64,000 nucleotides of DNA from Zanthoxylum bungeanum (lineage: Eukaryota > Streptophyta > Magnoliopsida > Sapindales > Rutaceae): positions 1 to 64,000 of the forward strand of contig SKCR01037673.1 in NCBI GenBank assembly GCA_019454045.1, read 5' to 3'. This document shows, piece by piece, positions 37,463 to 50,200 of the stretch. Made by a program: the position numbers and the translations under genes. The notes under the pieces were generated by a model that searched no databases, had not been told where the DNA came from, and worked only from the letters and a program-made list of their open reading frames with translations. Position 1 is the first letter of the stretch. Every line of letters begins with the position of its first letter.

Positions 37463-40291
37463 TAGATACGGCCATGATTCAGGTTCAAAATCGAAATCGA
37501 ACCGGTAAGACCCGGTCGGTTTCGATTTGGAATCGAAACCGAAACGATCGATTTCGGAATCGAAACCAGATTTATCTGGTTCAGTTAGGGTTCTCACCTT
37601 AGCCGAATCGGACGGTTTCAACCGTTCGAACCGGAACCATTGGAACCGTCCGGTTCCAAGAGGTTCTGTGGTTCCAACCGAAACCAAACGGCTCCCTGCT
37701 GCTTTGAAAATGTATTATATATTTTTTTTTTGTAAAAGTAAAATATTAAATGTATATGTAATTACTAAATTACCCTTAATAATATTAAAAAAATTGATAA
37801 TTTTAGGAGCAATTTAGATATCACAAAATAATCCAAAAATGTTTAAATATAGGTCATTTTTCATTTTTTCAACACATTAATTCTCAATTCTCTCAATTTC
37901 TTTAATTCTCTCATGTTCAATTCCTCATATTGATTTAATTTTGCAATTATTCAATAATAACAAAAAATGACAAGCTCATCTGAGGACACCATGTCCAACA
38001 TGCCAACCCAAAAGAGCGGCCAAAGTATTGGTACACGGAGAAGAGAAGTTAAGTCTCGATCTTCCGATATTTTTCAAAATTCATTTTCATTTAGTCGAGA
38101 CTGAAAATGAAGGTTTAAGAGTAATATGCAACTATTGTGGTGTATCTTATAAATTTACTAGCGGCTATGACAATATGAACAAGCACTTGGATAGACATCA
38201 TGCCGCTGAAATTGGACTTGATACAACACAAACTCATATGGGCAGGTACGCTTCATCTAGTAGAGGTACGAGTTATTTAGATTTTTTTAAATATTCTGAT
38301 GCTAAAAATAGAAGAAATTGCTAAAGTTACTTGTATGACACATCTTTCTTTCAGTTTTGGTGAAAAATTACTTTTACTAATTATGTTCGAAATGCTTTAA
38401 ATTCTGCTGCCTGTAAAATACCTAGAAATACAACAAAACGATAAATTTTTAAATTATACAAAGATGGTAAAATTATTTTAAATAAAATATTTAAAGATAT
38501 TAAATGTCATCTTTCTATTTGTTCTAATATTTGGAGTGACCATTGGCAATCACAATCATACATGAGTGTGACTTGTCATTAGATTGATGTATCATGGAAC
38601 ATGCAAAAATGACTTATTGCATTTAGAGTATTTGAATAGCAACATACTGTACAAAATATTTATAAAATAATTCAAGTAATTTTTTATGAATATGGTTTAT
38701 TAGGTAAAATTTTAACAATTGGTTTTGACAATACATCTACAAATACAACATCAATTAGAGATTTAAAAGAAGTAATTCAACCAAATTTGGGGGGGTCGAT
38801 TTTTCATGTTCGTTGCACATGTCATGTCCTTAATTTATGTGTTCAATATGTCTGACTTTTTTAGAAAATCACACTAATCCTATTAAAATTGCACTTAATT
38901 GTATTTGGTCATATTCTCAAGTCAGGAGAGAATGTGCCAAGTTTTGTAAATTAAATGGTGTTAAATCGGTAAAATTTTCACGAAATGTTCAAATGAAATT
39001 CAACTTATTTTCTTTTAACTCAAGCTTTTCAATACAAAGATGTATTATATAGTTTTTTTCTCAACATGTTCAACATAAAATACTTTTGTCTAGTCAATGA
39101 GATATTTGTGAAAAAATTAGAACTTTTAAAAGTTTTTAATAATGCTACAAATATTTTTAGTAGAGTTTATTGTCTTACAATAAATTTATTTATTGTTGAA
39201 TTTTTGAATATTGCTGGTACTATATATGAACATACTGAAAATTCTAATGTTAATGATATTGTTTTAATTGAAGTTATTGTTGTTATGAAGAGAAAACAAT
39301 TGACATATTTTAAAGACATTGCATTGTTTTATCTTATTGCCGTAGTTTTAAATCCTAGATTTAAATTAGAAGGTTTGAATAGTGACTTACAAACTTATTA
39401 TACATTTTTAGGAATAGATAATGAAGTTAATATTAGAAAAATAATAAATGGAATAAAAATTGATTTAATAGATTTATTTAATGATTACGTTAGTAAATAT
39501 AACTTGCAATCATCAGGACAATCTAGTAGCGAACTCGTAATACATTCAAGACTTAGCGTATGTGATCATTGGTTACTCCAACGAAATAAAAAGCAGATGG
39601 ATAACACGACTAACAACCCGGAATTAGATAATTATTTATCTACCAATTTTGAGTTTCCTCCTGAAAGTTTAGTAAGTAAAAATTTTCAAGTACTTGACTA
39701 GTGGAACCGACATCAAAATGTTTATCTTGTTTTATCAATTATTGCTAAAACGTTACTGGCAGCACATGTTTCTATCGTTGCGGTTGAACAAGCCTTCAGC
39801 TTAGGAAACAATATTTTGGAAGCGAGACAGTCTTCATTACATCCAAGCACTTTAGAAGTAACTGCATGTGTGGATGATTGGAGCCGAGCTGATCTGAGGC
39901 AACAAGAAGATTCCTCCGATGACTTTGAAGACTTGTTCGACAATACATCTGCAAGTGCAAGCGGAACGGGAGCTGAATGACCAACAGCAGACACATATAA
40001 TGATGATGATGATGAGTAAATAATTATAAATTTGTAATGGAAATTATCTAAAAAAATATAATGGAATTACGTGAGCTTTGTTTCCTCTCACCCTTAGAGG
40101 ATATGTAGGCTACTTAAGTTTTTAAAAATTTAAGTTCAAACTCTTTAATTTAAGTTTTTAATTTAGTATAATATAAATTCAAATTAATAATTTTAAATAA
40201 TTTTGAAATCCCATTTTTATTTTTTTAACCGAAACCGTCTGGTTCGGTTCGGTTTTTGTGGAACCGGGAACCGAACCGGTGGCCATGTCTA
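37463..40291 (+). mobile_element. hAT DNA transposon, decayed, 2.83 kb
   Basis: Ends TAGATACGGCCATG (left) and the reverse of TAGACATGGCCACC (right) form the terminal inverted repeat. A perfect 8-bp target duplication CTTATATA flanks it (37455-37462, 40292-40299). Subterminal regions are packed with CGGTTCGGTTCC-type motifs, as in the smaller element at 28561. The inside carries a broken transposase. Confidence 0.92.
37968..40018 (+). pseudogene. hAT transposase pseudogene (BED finger and dimerisation domain)
   Basis: A BED-type zinc finger is seen at about 38130-38200 (CNYCGVSYKFTSGYDN..KHLDRHH, with C-x2-C and H-x4-H). Stop-filled traces of the RNase H-like core follow: a SDHWQS-like motif near 38537, FDNTSTNT near 38728 and CTCHVLNLCVQ near 38815. 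A longer frame runs 39066-39701. The C-terminal hAT dimerisation domain is at 39590-39920 (DNYLSTNFEFPPES, LSIIAKTLLAAHVSIVAVEQAFS). A TAG at 39699 falls where Trp is usual. An acidic tail ends in a run of Asp codons. It cannot be translated as one protein. Confidence 0.87.
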
Positions 40292-40299
40292 CTTATATA

Positions 40300-41410
40300 T
40301 ATCATATTGATCTATTATTCATATGATTTATGAACAACCAAAATATTAATTGCCCTTAGAGATTATAATGGTTGGATATCCAAATCAAATTGTCATATCT
40401 AAAATTGTAATATATCCAAAAACGTAAAAAAAAAAAAACGATTGGAATTCATATCTGAAATCAATATAGAATTCGAATATCCTATATTGACCAAAATAAT
40501 TAAAAATTCTAACATAAATTAGAATTATGCTAACAGATATCTGATATGTAAGAAATTTTAAAAAATTAATTATGTATGTATTTGATATCCGAAATACTAA
40601 AACTAAAACCGATGAACATGGTAAGATATATTTCAGATACTTAATTTTAAAACCAAAGCTTAACAACTATTTATTAAATTTTAGATATCATATTTTTTCA
40701 GTCATATAATATTAAGTATCTAAAATCTCCGATCAAATTATCAACCCTAAAAACCTAACAGCGAGGCCCTTCATTGTTTCATGAAAGTTTGCACGTACTT
40801 TCATTTTTTTTTTTACTTTTACCAAATTAAATTACTACCTTAAATAGAACAATCAACGAATTCAATTATTATTATTGAAACAGTAACTTGCAAATAAAAT
40901 ACAAATCAGAAACAGTAACTTACAAAGCAAGAAACAAAAAACAATAAACACACTGACTATATTGAGGCTAGCGTAATGCTATGTCCTATAGCAGAATTTC
41001 GCCCCTACTTTTATGCTTGTAGTTCGACGGACGTCTGCCACCAGGATTCAACAATCTGGAAGTCGAATTTCTGCACTGAAAACGACCCCTGGCGAATCTA
41101 CTTGATATCTTTTTGTATTTCGTTTTTTCCAAAGATCAGATGTAATATGAATGTTTTTCATGAAAAGTCCCGTCTTCGAATGCATACTGTTCTATTTAAA
41201 TAGACAGTTGGAAACATTTAGTGTTGATGTCTTTTCAGTTAGACTGAAGGGTTGTGTTCTTTTAATTTAAACTAAAATTTAAATCCAAAATAAACAAACC
41301 AAAAATAGTTTTTCAGGGAGGCTAATTAATCCCAAGAGCTCCAGGGCCCAATGCCCATCTTTTGACTAATTAATATATATTAAATATATTAATTGTCATG
41401 CCAACCATAC
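40300..41410. other. Intergenic, with a possible MITE at 40370-40750
   Basis: No gene seen. 40373-40745 has ends that may be inverted (GGATATCCAAATCAAATTGTC and the reverse of TTAGGGTTGATAATTTGATC), but no target duplication was found. Confidence 0.4.
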
Positions 41411-41414
41411 ATCA

Positions 41415-42331
41415 AAGTCATACATCATAATAGAATCGAACGATTCTATCGGTTCGGCTATGATGGGAACCCTAACCGAACCATACGGAACCATGTGAAA
41501 AAGAATTTAAATCCTTCATGTGACAAAAGATTTTCTTTCAAATATTTAAAATTAAATCCAAACTATTTTAAGCTCAGATATTCAAGTTGCGCTTAAGAAA
41601 ACTACCCCTACTAAATTTCTTCAGGCTGCTTTGTCACAAAACTATTTTGACATTTAAAGGGTTAAAATTCAGTACTGAATTAAGTTTGTATTGAGTATTG
41701 GTTAATAATTAGAATTCATCTAATGTGAACCTCATGTGGATCTTACTTATCTCCTAACTATTTATCCAATGCTTAGTGCAAACTCAGCTTAGTAGCGAAT
41801 CATAATCCGTCGCTGAAATGTTGTACTAAATTAAGAAAATCAACTCCAATTAATATTTCAATTTTTTTTTTATTATTTTTTCATAAAAAAGATAAGGGGA
41901 TTGACAATTCTAAATATATTTTTAACTTATTATTTTTTTCAAGACTTGAACCATATACTACATTTTAAAAACGCTTATTTTTCCAACCCACTACATCCTT
42001 AGGGGCTAAAAGGTGACCGTAGTTGTATTTACCCACTACACTTATTTTTCGAAACGTTGGAACCGTCCGGTTCTATCCGATTCGATTACGGTGGAACCCT
42101 AACCAAACTGATTGGAATCGGAACAGGCCGGTTCCTACCGGTTCGGTTTTGATTTCAGTTCCAAACTGAAATTGCTGCCGGATCTAGCTAAAAAAATTGA
42201 CAAATTTAAATATATTTTTAACCTATTATTTTTCTCAAGACTCGAACCCATATACTATATTTTAAAAACAATTATTTTTCCAACCCACTATGCCCTTCGG
42301 GGCTAAAAGGAGACGGTAGTTGCATTTACCT
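41415..42331. repeat. hAT-end debris with a 130-bp direct repeat
   Basis: GGTTCC/CGGTTC-rich pieces at 41430-41500 and 42055-42165 resemble the hAT ends elsewhere in the window. 41900-42034 and 42197-42331 are direct copies (about 88 percent by eye) sharing AAATATATTTTTAAC, CAACCCACTA and GGGGCTAAAAGG. They flank one of the GGTTCC-rich pieces. Confidence 0.6.
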
Positions 42332-42339
42332 ATTCAAAT

Positions 42340-43004
42340 TGCCACTAGTTTCCCATCAATATTTGTGCTAGATTAATAAAATATCATTAGTACTAGGGAT
42401 TTTGATACGTAATCTTGATATAATTAAAGATTGTGCAAATAATATTATGTACAAAGAATAGAAAGTCTTCAATTATTATGTCCACTTGATACTTTTTATA
42501 ATTATTTTTAATAATAATAATAATAATGTGGGTTTGTCGTGTCTTCTTGTGCACATGAAAGATAGCAATCAAAATTCTATGCCAAATTTGGTGGGTTGAG
42601 AAGAGGAAGGGATTTTATGCCACTCCACTCACACTGGAATTGCTTCTGTCCTACATGTGGGTATGACCTAAAAAGTGCCTTTTTTTCTAAAAGCCGCTTT
42701 TGATAACCAATTGGGTGTCACTAAATATGGAAGGGGGATTCCATTCCATAAATACAGTAACATCAAAGGGGCATAAGAATATTCACCAACCAGCCCTAGC
42801 CCTGCCTGCCTCAGCTCTTGTAAGGTCTATAATACCCCTCTGCCTCTCTTTTTACTATTTCATTATTCATTTTGATTGAAAGACTCGCATAATACAATAA
42901 TGCACACACTTTTTTTTGTTGATGAGTTGCGTATGCTAATTGGTTCTATCGTTACTTTTTTTAAGTAGAAATAAGGTTCCAATTTCATTCACAACATTGG
43001 GAAA
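42340..43004. other. Intergenic
   Basis: No gene or repeat with clear ends was seen. A TAA microsatellite lies at 42510-42527. Confidence 0.5.
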
Positions 43005-43048
43005 GAGTTTGGTGTAGAGATGGTAGAAAAGTTCAAAAGAGTTTGGTG

Positions 43049-43344
43049 TAGAGATGGCAGAAAAGTTCGAGTCCGGTCTGGGATAAAAAAATTATTTAAT
43101 AAATTAATTAATTCGATTTGAGATTTTTATTAAACGAATCTAATATGAATTTGAGATCATTGGCTCGTTTAGAATTCATTTATTACTGTCCTTTTGTTAA
43201 TTATAGTTATTTTTCAATTGAGATTTGAGAAGTTATATTAGAGTTTATTTACTAAACAAATTGAATATATATTCATCATATTTTAATTCGATTCATTTAG
43301 GATCCGACATAAATTTAACTTCCCAATTTATTTTGCCACCCCTA
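43049..43344. mobile_element. hAT-type MITE remnant
   Basis: Left end TAGAGATGGCAGAAAAG and right end the reverse of TAGGGGTGGCAAAATAAATT are similar to the MITE at 29620. The left 35 bp are duplicated in tandem (the other copy starts at 43014). No target duplication was found. Confidence 0.65.
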
Positions 43345-44840
43345 ATTATTCTTGATGTAGATTTTTTTTTCCCATCATATATACTACTCTCAACTGATTA
43401 TGAAAAAAATTAAACTACAATGACAAGTATGGGTAGGTTAAAAAAAAGAGAGAGAGAGAGAAATTGAAAAATCAAATCAAACAAAAAAAAAAAAAAAACG
43501 AATTGAACCGATAATTATTTTATTTTAAAAATAAATATTCAATTTCTTAAATTAAAAAATCAAGTCGAATTAATTCAAATTTTTAAACTAAAAATCGAAT
43601 TGAATATAACTAAGCAAAAAATTAAATTTTATTGAATTGTTTAAGTTTAATTATTTCATTCTTCAGGTTTGTTATATTATTAATTTATTTGGCTTTTAGT
43701 GATGTTTAATTTCATGAAATGTTCATGATTATTTTTTTTGGTTATGATTCTCTTTATTTCTCTATTTTTAAATTTTCTAAATGATGATTGTATCTCATAA
43801 AAACTTATTTGGAGTAATTGTGATGATTAAAAGAGTTAAAGTGTAAAAGAAAAAAGAAAAAATATTAAATTTAATGAGTATTACGAATTTTTCAATTTTT
43901 TATTGTTATGATTACAAAACCGAAAAAATAAAATTAAACCAACAATTAAAAATAACTAAAAGTTTTTATTCAAGGAAAAACCAAATTATTGTTTTTTAAA
44001 AAAACAAAAAAAAAATTAATTTTCTTTTTATAATTATACTGAACCGAATCCAACTGTGAGGCACCGCTAATTACAAAAAAAAAAAAAAAAAAAAAAAAAT
44101 AAATTGTACAAGAATCTAGAAGGGTCAATGTCCATCAGCACTCTCTCCCGTCTCAACAGGCCCATTAAACAAACATTAGCTTTGTTTTATCTCTCTGGGC
44201 TGGGCTTGCGTTGATTGGGCCCTCAGCCCACGATTTTCTTTAATTCTATGTTTTTTGGAATGTCGAAACCAGGAATCCAATTTCAGTGGATGAAACCTGG
44301 TGTTATCACATATTCTTATAAATGTTACTCTCATCAATTTAATCCTGATCTCCCAAAGTAGGTTAAGACTCAACCCATTACACTTGGCTACAATTCGATC
44401 TTTCCGCTAGCAATAGGATTGCCTCCACTTCAAGATTCAAAATTTCCATGGACATATTACAAAAATATAAAGAGAGAATTTTAATATCCTTGAATATTAA
44501 TCCGTGATCTACTACTTCCATTACAAAAATTAAACCCGTTTGATGTTTGGCTGTTTCTTAATAATAATAATAATTTAATTTCTAAAAATCCCCCAAAAAT
44601 AGCAACAAAACCAGCTTTGGCTGTTATGATGTCATCAAAATTCTGAAAAATAGCATCTTCTCAACAAACCCTCGCCTCCCAGATCCCTTTCTAACTGCTT
44701 CTTCGATCTCGATCTTTATGCTTGCTTACATTTCGCTCTTTTACTCCTTACATTAATGTAACAAAAAAATAATAATTGAATTAATTAAATACTGGACTCA
44801 TTTATAACTCATATATATATATATATATATATAGCTTCAT
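43345..44840. other. Intergenic, bZIP gene promoter side
   Basis: AT-rich with several A runs (43483-43498, 44077-44099) and an (AT)n tract at 44811-44833. No gene is seen. The 44640-44830 part is CT-rich leader-like sequence and may hold the 5' UTR of the bZIP gene. Confidence 0.45.
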
Positions 44841-44858
44841 ATGTTCACGTTCCCTTAA
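44841..44858 (+). promoter_or_regulatory. Five-codon upstream ORF whose stop overlaps the bZIP start
   Basis: ATG at 44841 opens a frame of five codons (MFTFP) ended by TAA at 44856-44858. That stop shares its last A with the main ATG (TAATG). If transcribed, it could set translation by termination-reinitiation. Whether the transcript begins upstream of it is not known. Confidence 0.35.
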
Positions 44859-46282
44859 TGCTATTGTATGATCATAAAGAAGTTATGGTGTCTCCAAATG
44901 GAGGGCAAGGATTACATTCACCGCCTAATTATGATAATCTTACTTGTGATCATGAAGTTCAGAGCCAGCAAAAGGGAAATATAGCGAAGCCCTGCTCATT
45001 GAGTAGTGTGGTTTCAGGTGAAGATCATGGACAGATTGTGCAGAACCCTTCTTCTTCTTCATCTTCATCGTCGCCTCCTGCTGCTTCATACTTTCTTGGG
45101 AACATTAATCTGAATGGAAGGTTCAGTAAGAAAACGATTGATGAAGTTTGGAAAGAAATAGTTCATCATGAAGCTGATAATAATAATTATAATAATAACC
45201 AACCTGTTGTAGTGCAGCAACAACTGCAATTCACACTTGGAGAGACTACACTTGAGGATTTTTTACTGCGTGCTGGTGTTATTACTAACAACATGGGGAG
45301 TACTAATACTAATAATAATGATCAAGATGGTGTTGCTAATTATGATCAGCAGTTCATGGGGATTGATCCGACGGATGTGTTGTCTCAGCAGGCAGATTGG
45401 TTGCAGTTTCAAATGGCAGCAGCTGCTCATCAGCAACAGCAGCAAATGGGAGTAATGGATACAGGTCTTATTGTGTCTGAATCATCAGTTTATGAGAACC
45501 CAGTTGGGGATATTGGATACTCAGAGAATCATCAACTGGCTTTGACAATGCCGGTGCCCGCACCATCAGAATCTAAAGTGAATAGTAATGTTGAGAAGAA
45601 GAGGAGGTATTCAGATGAGATTATGGAGAAAACAATTGAGAGAAAGCAGAAGAGGATGATCAAGAACCGTGAGTCTGCTGCCAGGTCAAGGGCAAGGAAA
45701 CAGGTAGTAATAATAATAAGAAAAATTATAAAAGTACAAAAGAGTGACAGAGAAAATACATACAAAAGAGTGACAGAGAAAATACATGTACCATGTGTTA
45801 AAAATACTTTTTAACAGTATAATATATATGGTTTTAATTATAATTTTGTCACCCTTTTGTTGATATATCATTATTTTACTAATAATAATGATATTGGAGA
45901 TTCAAATGCAATATACTTTTACACGTTTTACTCTTACAAATCATATATGTTTCTTTTTGTCTTGTTGATTAAAGGCTTATACAAATCAATTGGAGAGTCA
46001 AGTGGGGTGGTTGAGGAAAACAAATAGCTGGCTCAAAAAGCAGAAGGTACATGCTAATCCAATGCCACTACTTAGGAGGGTATATACTGTATGTTATAAT
46101 AAGAATTTAAGGACATTGCACTAAATAGTGTTGCATTAGAGTCCTATTGTCTTCATTTTTAATGTTTTTTGGAAGTAAAATTTGTTTCTGTGTTATTGTT
46201 TTAGCAGGAAGTGGAGATCCTATTGTCTTCTTATCCAACTACAATGTCTAAACACCAATTGAGAAGAGCCAGCTCAGTTTAA
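44858..46282 (+). CDS. Group A bZIP transcription factor (AREB3/EEL/ABI5-like)
   Basis: A nuclear factor of the abscisic-acid-responsive group A bZIP family, which binds ACGT-core ABREs and is activated by SnRK2 phosphorylation. Three exons with GT-AG junctions (44858-45703, 45975-46046, 46208-46282) give 330 aa without a break. Family motifs in order are SKKTIDEVWKEI (residues 90-101), FTLGETTLEDFLLRAGV (125-141), the basic region KRMIKNRESAARSRARKQ (265-282), the zipper (283-310, leucines at 7-residue steps), and the C-terminal QLRRASSV with an RxxS kinase site. A Ser run and Asn- and Gln-rich tracts lie between. The ending resembles AREB3/EEL rather than ABI5 itself. An in-frame ATG at 44885 is an alternative start. 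The gene converges on ATG14, about 1 kb away. Confidence 0.92.
45741..45786. repeat. Short tandem duplication in bZIP intron 1
   Basis: AGAGTGACAGAGAAAATACAT occurs twice head to tail with a period of about 25 bp, just inside the first intron. Confidence 0.85.
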
Positions 46283-47268
46283 TATCCTAGCCTATGTTTA
46301 AATATTCACTGGCTGTTAATTCAATTTTTTCATTCATCCTGTAGATCAGCAAGAGATTTTCCTTTGACACTTTGAGCTTTTGTTTTATGTTGGAGTTATT
46401 TTCAGTTGTTCAAATCAAGATTGGACATGCCACAACACAGCTTTACTTTAAAAAAAAAAAAAAATCAAGGGTAAAATCCATGCATTTTGGTATTGAATTT
46501 CTTATTCTTTCTTCATTGGAATTCAATATCACCATAATAATTCCTGGGAAAAATTAAATTTTGAAAAAAAAGAAAAAAAAAGCGTAATCATGTATGTTAA
46601 CATATATACTCACCTTTTGTAGAATAAGCCCAAACATTTTGACAAAGTTCCACAAATTTGATCCTCCCCACTGGTCTCTGCTTTAGTAAGTGTATTCTTC
46701 TGCGAACCTATCACTAAAACATGATGAAAATGAGCTTTTAATCCGTCATGAGGATTGAGTGAACAAATATAAGAATACATCAAAGTTATCAAGACATTTG
46801 CTTTCAACTGCATTAAAGCAATGAAAAAAATGTAAATAACAGCATTCTTCAAGCTATAGAAATCACGCTTCATAAGTCTAACTGCATGTTACTGCCACAG
46901 AAGCATATCTGACTCATACTGAAGGAAGAGATACTAAAAATATAGTCAAGTGTGCTCTCAAATTCTCTTTTTAATCTGTATATTTTTTTTATAGGCTCAA
47001 AAAGGATGACATCCAAGAGAAGCAGAACTTACAGGCCTCCTTTTTCTATGGGTTTAGAACTGATAAACTCATATAAAGTTCACCAGCCAGAGTCACTTAA
47101 GAGGTTGATCCTCCATACTGATGATAAATTGCCATGCATGTGTATGCTTGAGACATGATTAAACTACATATGTGACTGTGTGGATGATTTAAAATTGTAC
47201 CAGCCTGTCAAAAAGGGAAAAGCATGAGGGTACTTACCGAAAAGTACGAAGACTGGTGTGGCTACATA
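46283..47268. other. Intergenic between convergent bZIP and ATG14 genes
   Basis: It should hold both 3' UTRs. A minus-strand open frame at 46873-46610 (87 codons) has no family I recognise and is more likely ATG14 3' UTR or chance than a gene. Nothing else is supported. Confidence 0.4.
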
Positions 47269-50200
47269 TCATTTCTTTGTATCCTCAATAAACATGGTTC
47301 GAGTCCAATGTTCAACATCCTCAGTTTGTGATGGCGAGGGAGGAAAAGTGGGACACTCCACAAGATACCATTCATCAATAAGGCCTTCATTTTTTCCAAT
47401 ATCAGACATCTCAGTTGCATAAAGAAAACTGGCTGCCAAACTTGGAAGATTGTTATCACTTAAATTTTTCTGAGAAAAAAACAAATAGTACAAAAATTAT
47501 TAATCAGTCATGGAAAATGGATTTGAAACTTAATCTCCTATTCAAAATGTTAGAAAAGACAGGTTCTATGAAGATACATAAAGTGGGGAGCTTTTGTATC
47601 AAAAGCCAAAAAATGGACAGAGGAGTGTTCAATATTTCATCTTACAAAGCAGTTTATATGAGTAAGATAAAATTTCAAACCAATTCCTCTATAACGACCT
47701 TAAGGACCAAATTTATACCGTGATACTCTCCAGCAAAGTGGTAGATGAAATAGCTGAATTCATATCCCATACAGATTTGTTTAATTGTTGAACTTGCTTG
47801 CATGACCTGAAAATCAGGAGATTGTGTGACGCCCAACAGCATCACAATTACATGTATAAGTACTATTATATTAGAAAAAGATTGTTCATCATCCACGACA
47901 ATGTGGTCAAAAGGTCTCACAAGCACATCAAAAATAGGATGACTCTCTTCTAAACAAGGCCAAAAAGAGCCGTGCAAAAATTACTAAAATAATTGTTTTT
48001 GCTTTTGCTCATACAATAATTCCTAAAACTTGCTTGCTTTTATTCTTAATTTGCATGGCAGAATGTTGCACCTCTGGTGACTCAAACTTACTGCAGGAGG
48101 CCCAAGCCATTAACAAGAACCAGGGCATGATGACTCAAGCTGAGTAACTACTCTTCCAGGATGACACGTAGCCGGTAGTTACGAATAGGCAATTGTAATG
48201 AGTTGTTATATAGGCAATTATAGTGAGGTGTGAGTTATTCTGTTTTTGGGGAATATTGTTTTGAGGCTCTAGCCTTGTAGCTAGAAGTCGTTATTGTTTC
48301 TCTTCATTAATATGACTCAATGAACACAGATCTATTACTATAGCTTCATTCTCTTTTATTTCATTAAATTACAGCTTATACCCAAACAAATATCCAATTA
48401 CAGTAAACACATTCTAGCACATATTACTGGGACCTAACAAATTGGTATCAGAGCAAGGTTATTGCGGCAATGGCTAAAACAACAACCACCAGATTTGAGG
48501 GTAATCGATCAGAGACTATTGAGAAGGAGGTAGAAAATCTGAAGACGGATGTGGGAACGATGAGAGGGAGTCAGGAAGAATTGCGGGTAGACATGGAGGC
48601 TGTCAAAGATTATATGGCTGAGTTAAAGGGCTGGATGAAACGATTAGAGGAGAACGTGAGTCACAAAGACAAGGGGAAGGCTCCAGACCTTGGTGAGTCA
48701 TCAGCTAGTGGTAATAAAGACACTGAAAAGGAGGAAGACAAAGTGGAGAGTGTGGATAAGGAAAAGCTTGAAAACAAAGTTCGTCGGCTTGAGTTACCAG
48801 TGTTCACCGGCGAGGATCCGTATGGGTGGCTGTTTCGGGCTGACCGTTATTTTCGAATCAATCAATTGAAGGACACAGAAAAGGTGGAGGCAGCGGCGTT
48901 GTGCATGGAGGGCAAGGCCCTTAACTGGTACCAGTGGGTGGAGACTCGCACACCGATTATGAGTTGGGCCAATTTCAAGGGTGCCATTATTCAACGCTTT
49001 AAACCGTCCCAAGAAGGTAGTGGTTATGAAGTTTTGATGGCGCTGAAGCAAGAAGGCTCAGTTACGGAGTACCGTGAGAAATTTGAATTGTTCTCGGCAC
49101 CACTGAGCGACGCTTCCGATGAATTGCTTATGGGGGCGTTTGTTAATGGCGTTAAGGAAGAGATTAAGGCTGAGTTGAGAATGTTCAAGCCTGACACCTT
49201 GGTTGGGCTTATGGATATGGCCCACAAAATTGAAGAAAGAAATGCAGCCTTGGGCAGGGCTTATGAAACAAAAATCAGGCCATTGAAAACCAATTGGGCC
49301 CCTAGACAAACAACTTTTGTAGAAGGGCCCACTAGAGTATCTAATACCCTGGAGCCACACCACTCTGGTTCTTCAACTTTCACCAAAACTTTTGGATTAG
49401 GGCGTGAGGCACCAAATTCCAGTGTGGGGCGAGAGGCGCCTAGTTCCAACACCACTCAGAAACCCTATCAAACTAACGTTGTGACGGGAGGCCGACGGGA
49501 ACCGTATCGCAGACTGTCTTACAAAGAAGAACAATACCGTCGCGAAAAGGGGCTTTGTTTCCGTTGCGAAGAAAAGTTCTTTCCGGGACATCGATGCAAG
49601 AATCTACAACTGCAGGTCCTGATGGTGGCCGATGATGAGGACGATGGTCTAGAGCAAGACCAAGTTAGGTTAAGTGCGGAGCCAATCTTGGTAACTGAGG
49701 GAGTGGAGGTAGAACTGTCAATGCATTCTCTTATGGGTTTCACATCCAACAGCACTATGAAGATTCGGGGTACCGTGCATGGCAGGGACGTGGTGGTCTT
49801 AATTGACAGTGGTGCTACTCATAACTTTGTCGCCATTAATGTCGCTCATGAGCTGGGGTTGGAGGTCGATACAGGGAAGCAGTTTGGGGTCCAAATTGGT
49901 AATGGAGTTCGTATCAAGGGCATGGGAGTTTGTCGTGGAATGACATTGTGGGTTCAAGGCCATAAGATAGTTCAGGATTTTTACTCTTTTGAGTTGGGAA
50001 GTGCTGATGTCGTGCTGGGAATTGCTTGGCTCAAGCACCTTGGGGAAGTCGCTGCTAATTATAGGGACCTCACGATGCAGTTCGATTGGCAGGGAGAGAC
50101 GATACGGCTACAAGGGGATCCTGCCTTGGTGAGGTCGGTTGTTTCTCTTAAGACTCTGTTGCGAGTAATACAGGGGAATGCCACAGGGTATTGGGTGGAT

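Noticed and set aside
46610..46873. Minus-strand 87-codon frame downstream of ATG14
   Set aside because: No recognisable domain. It lies after the ATG14 stop, where a 3' UTR is expected.
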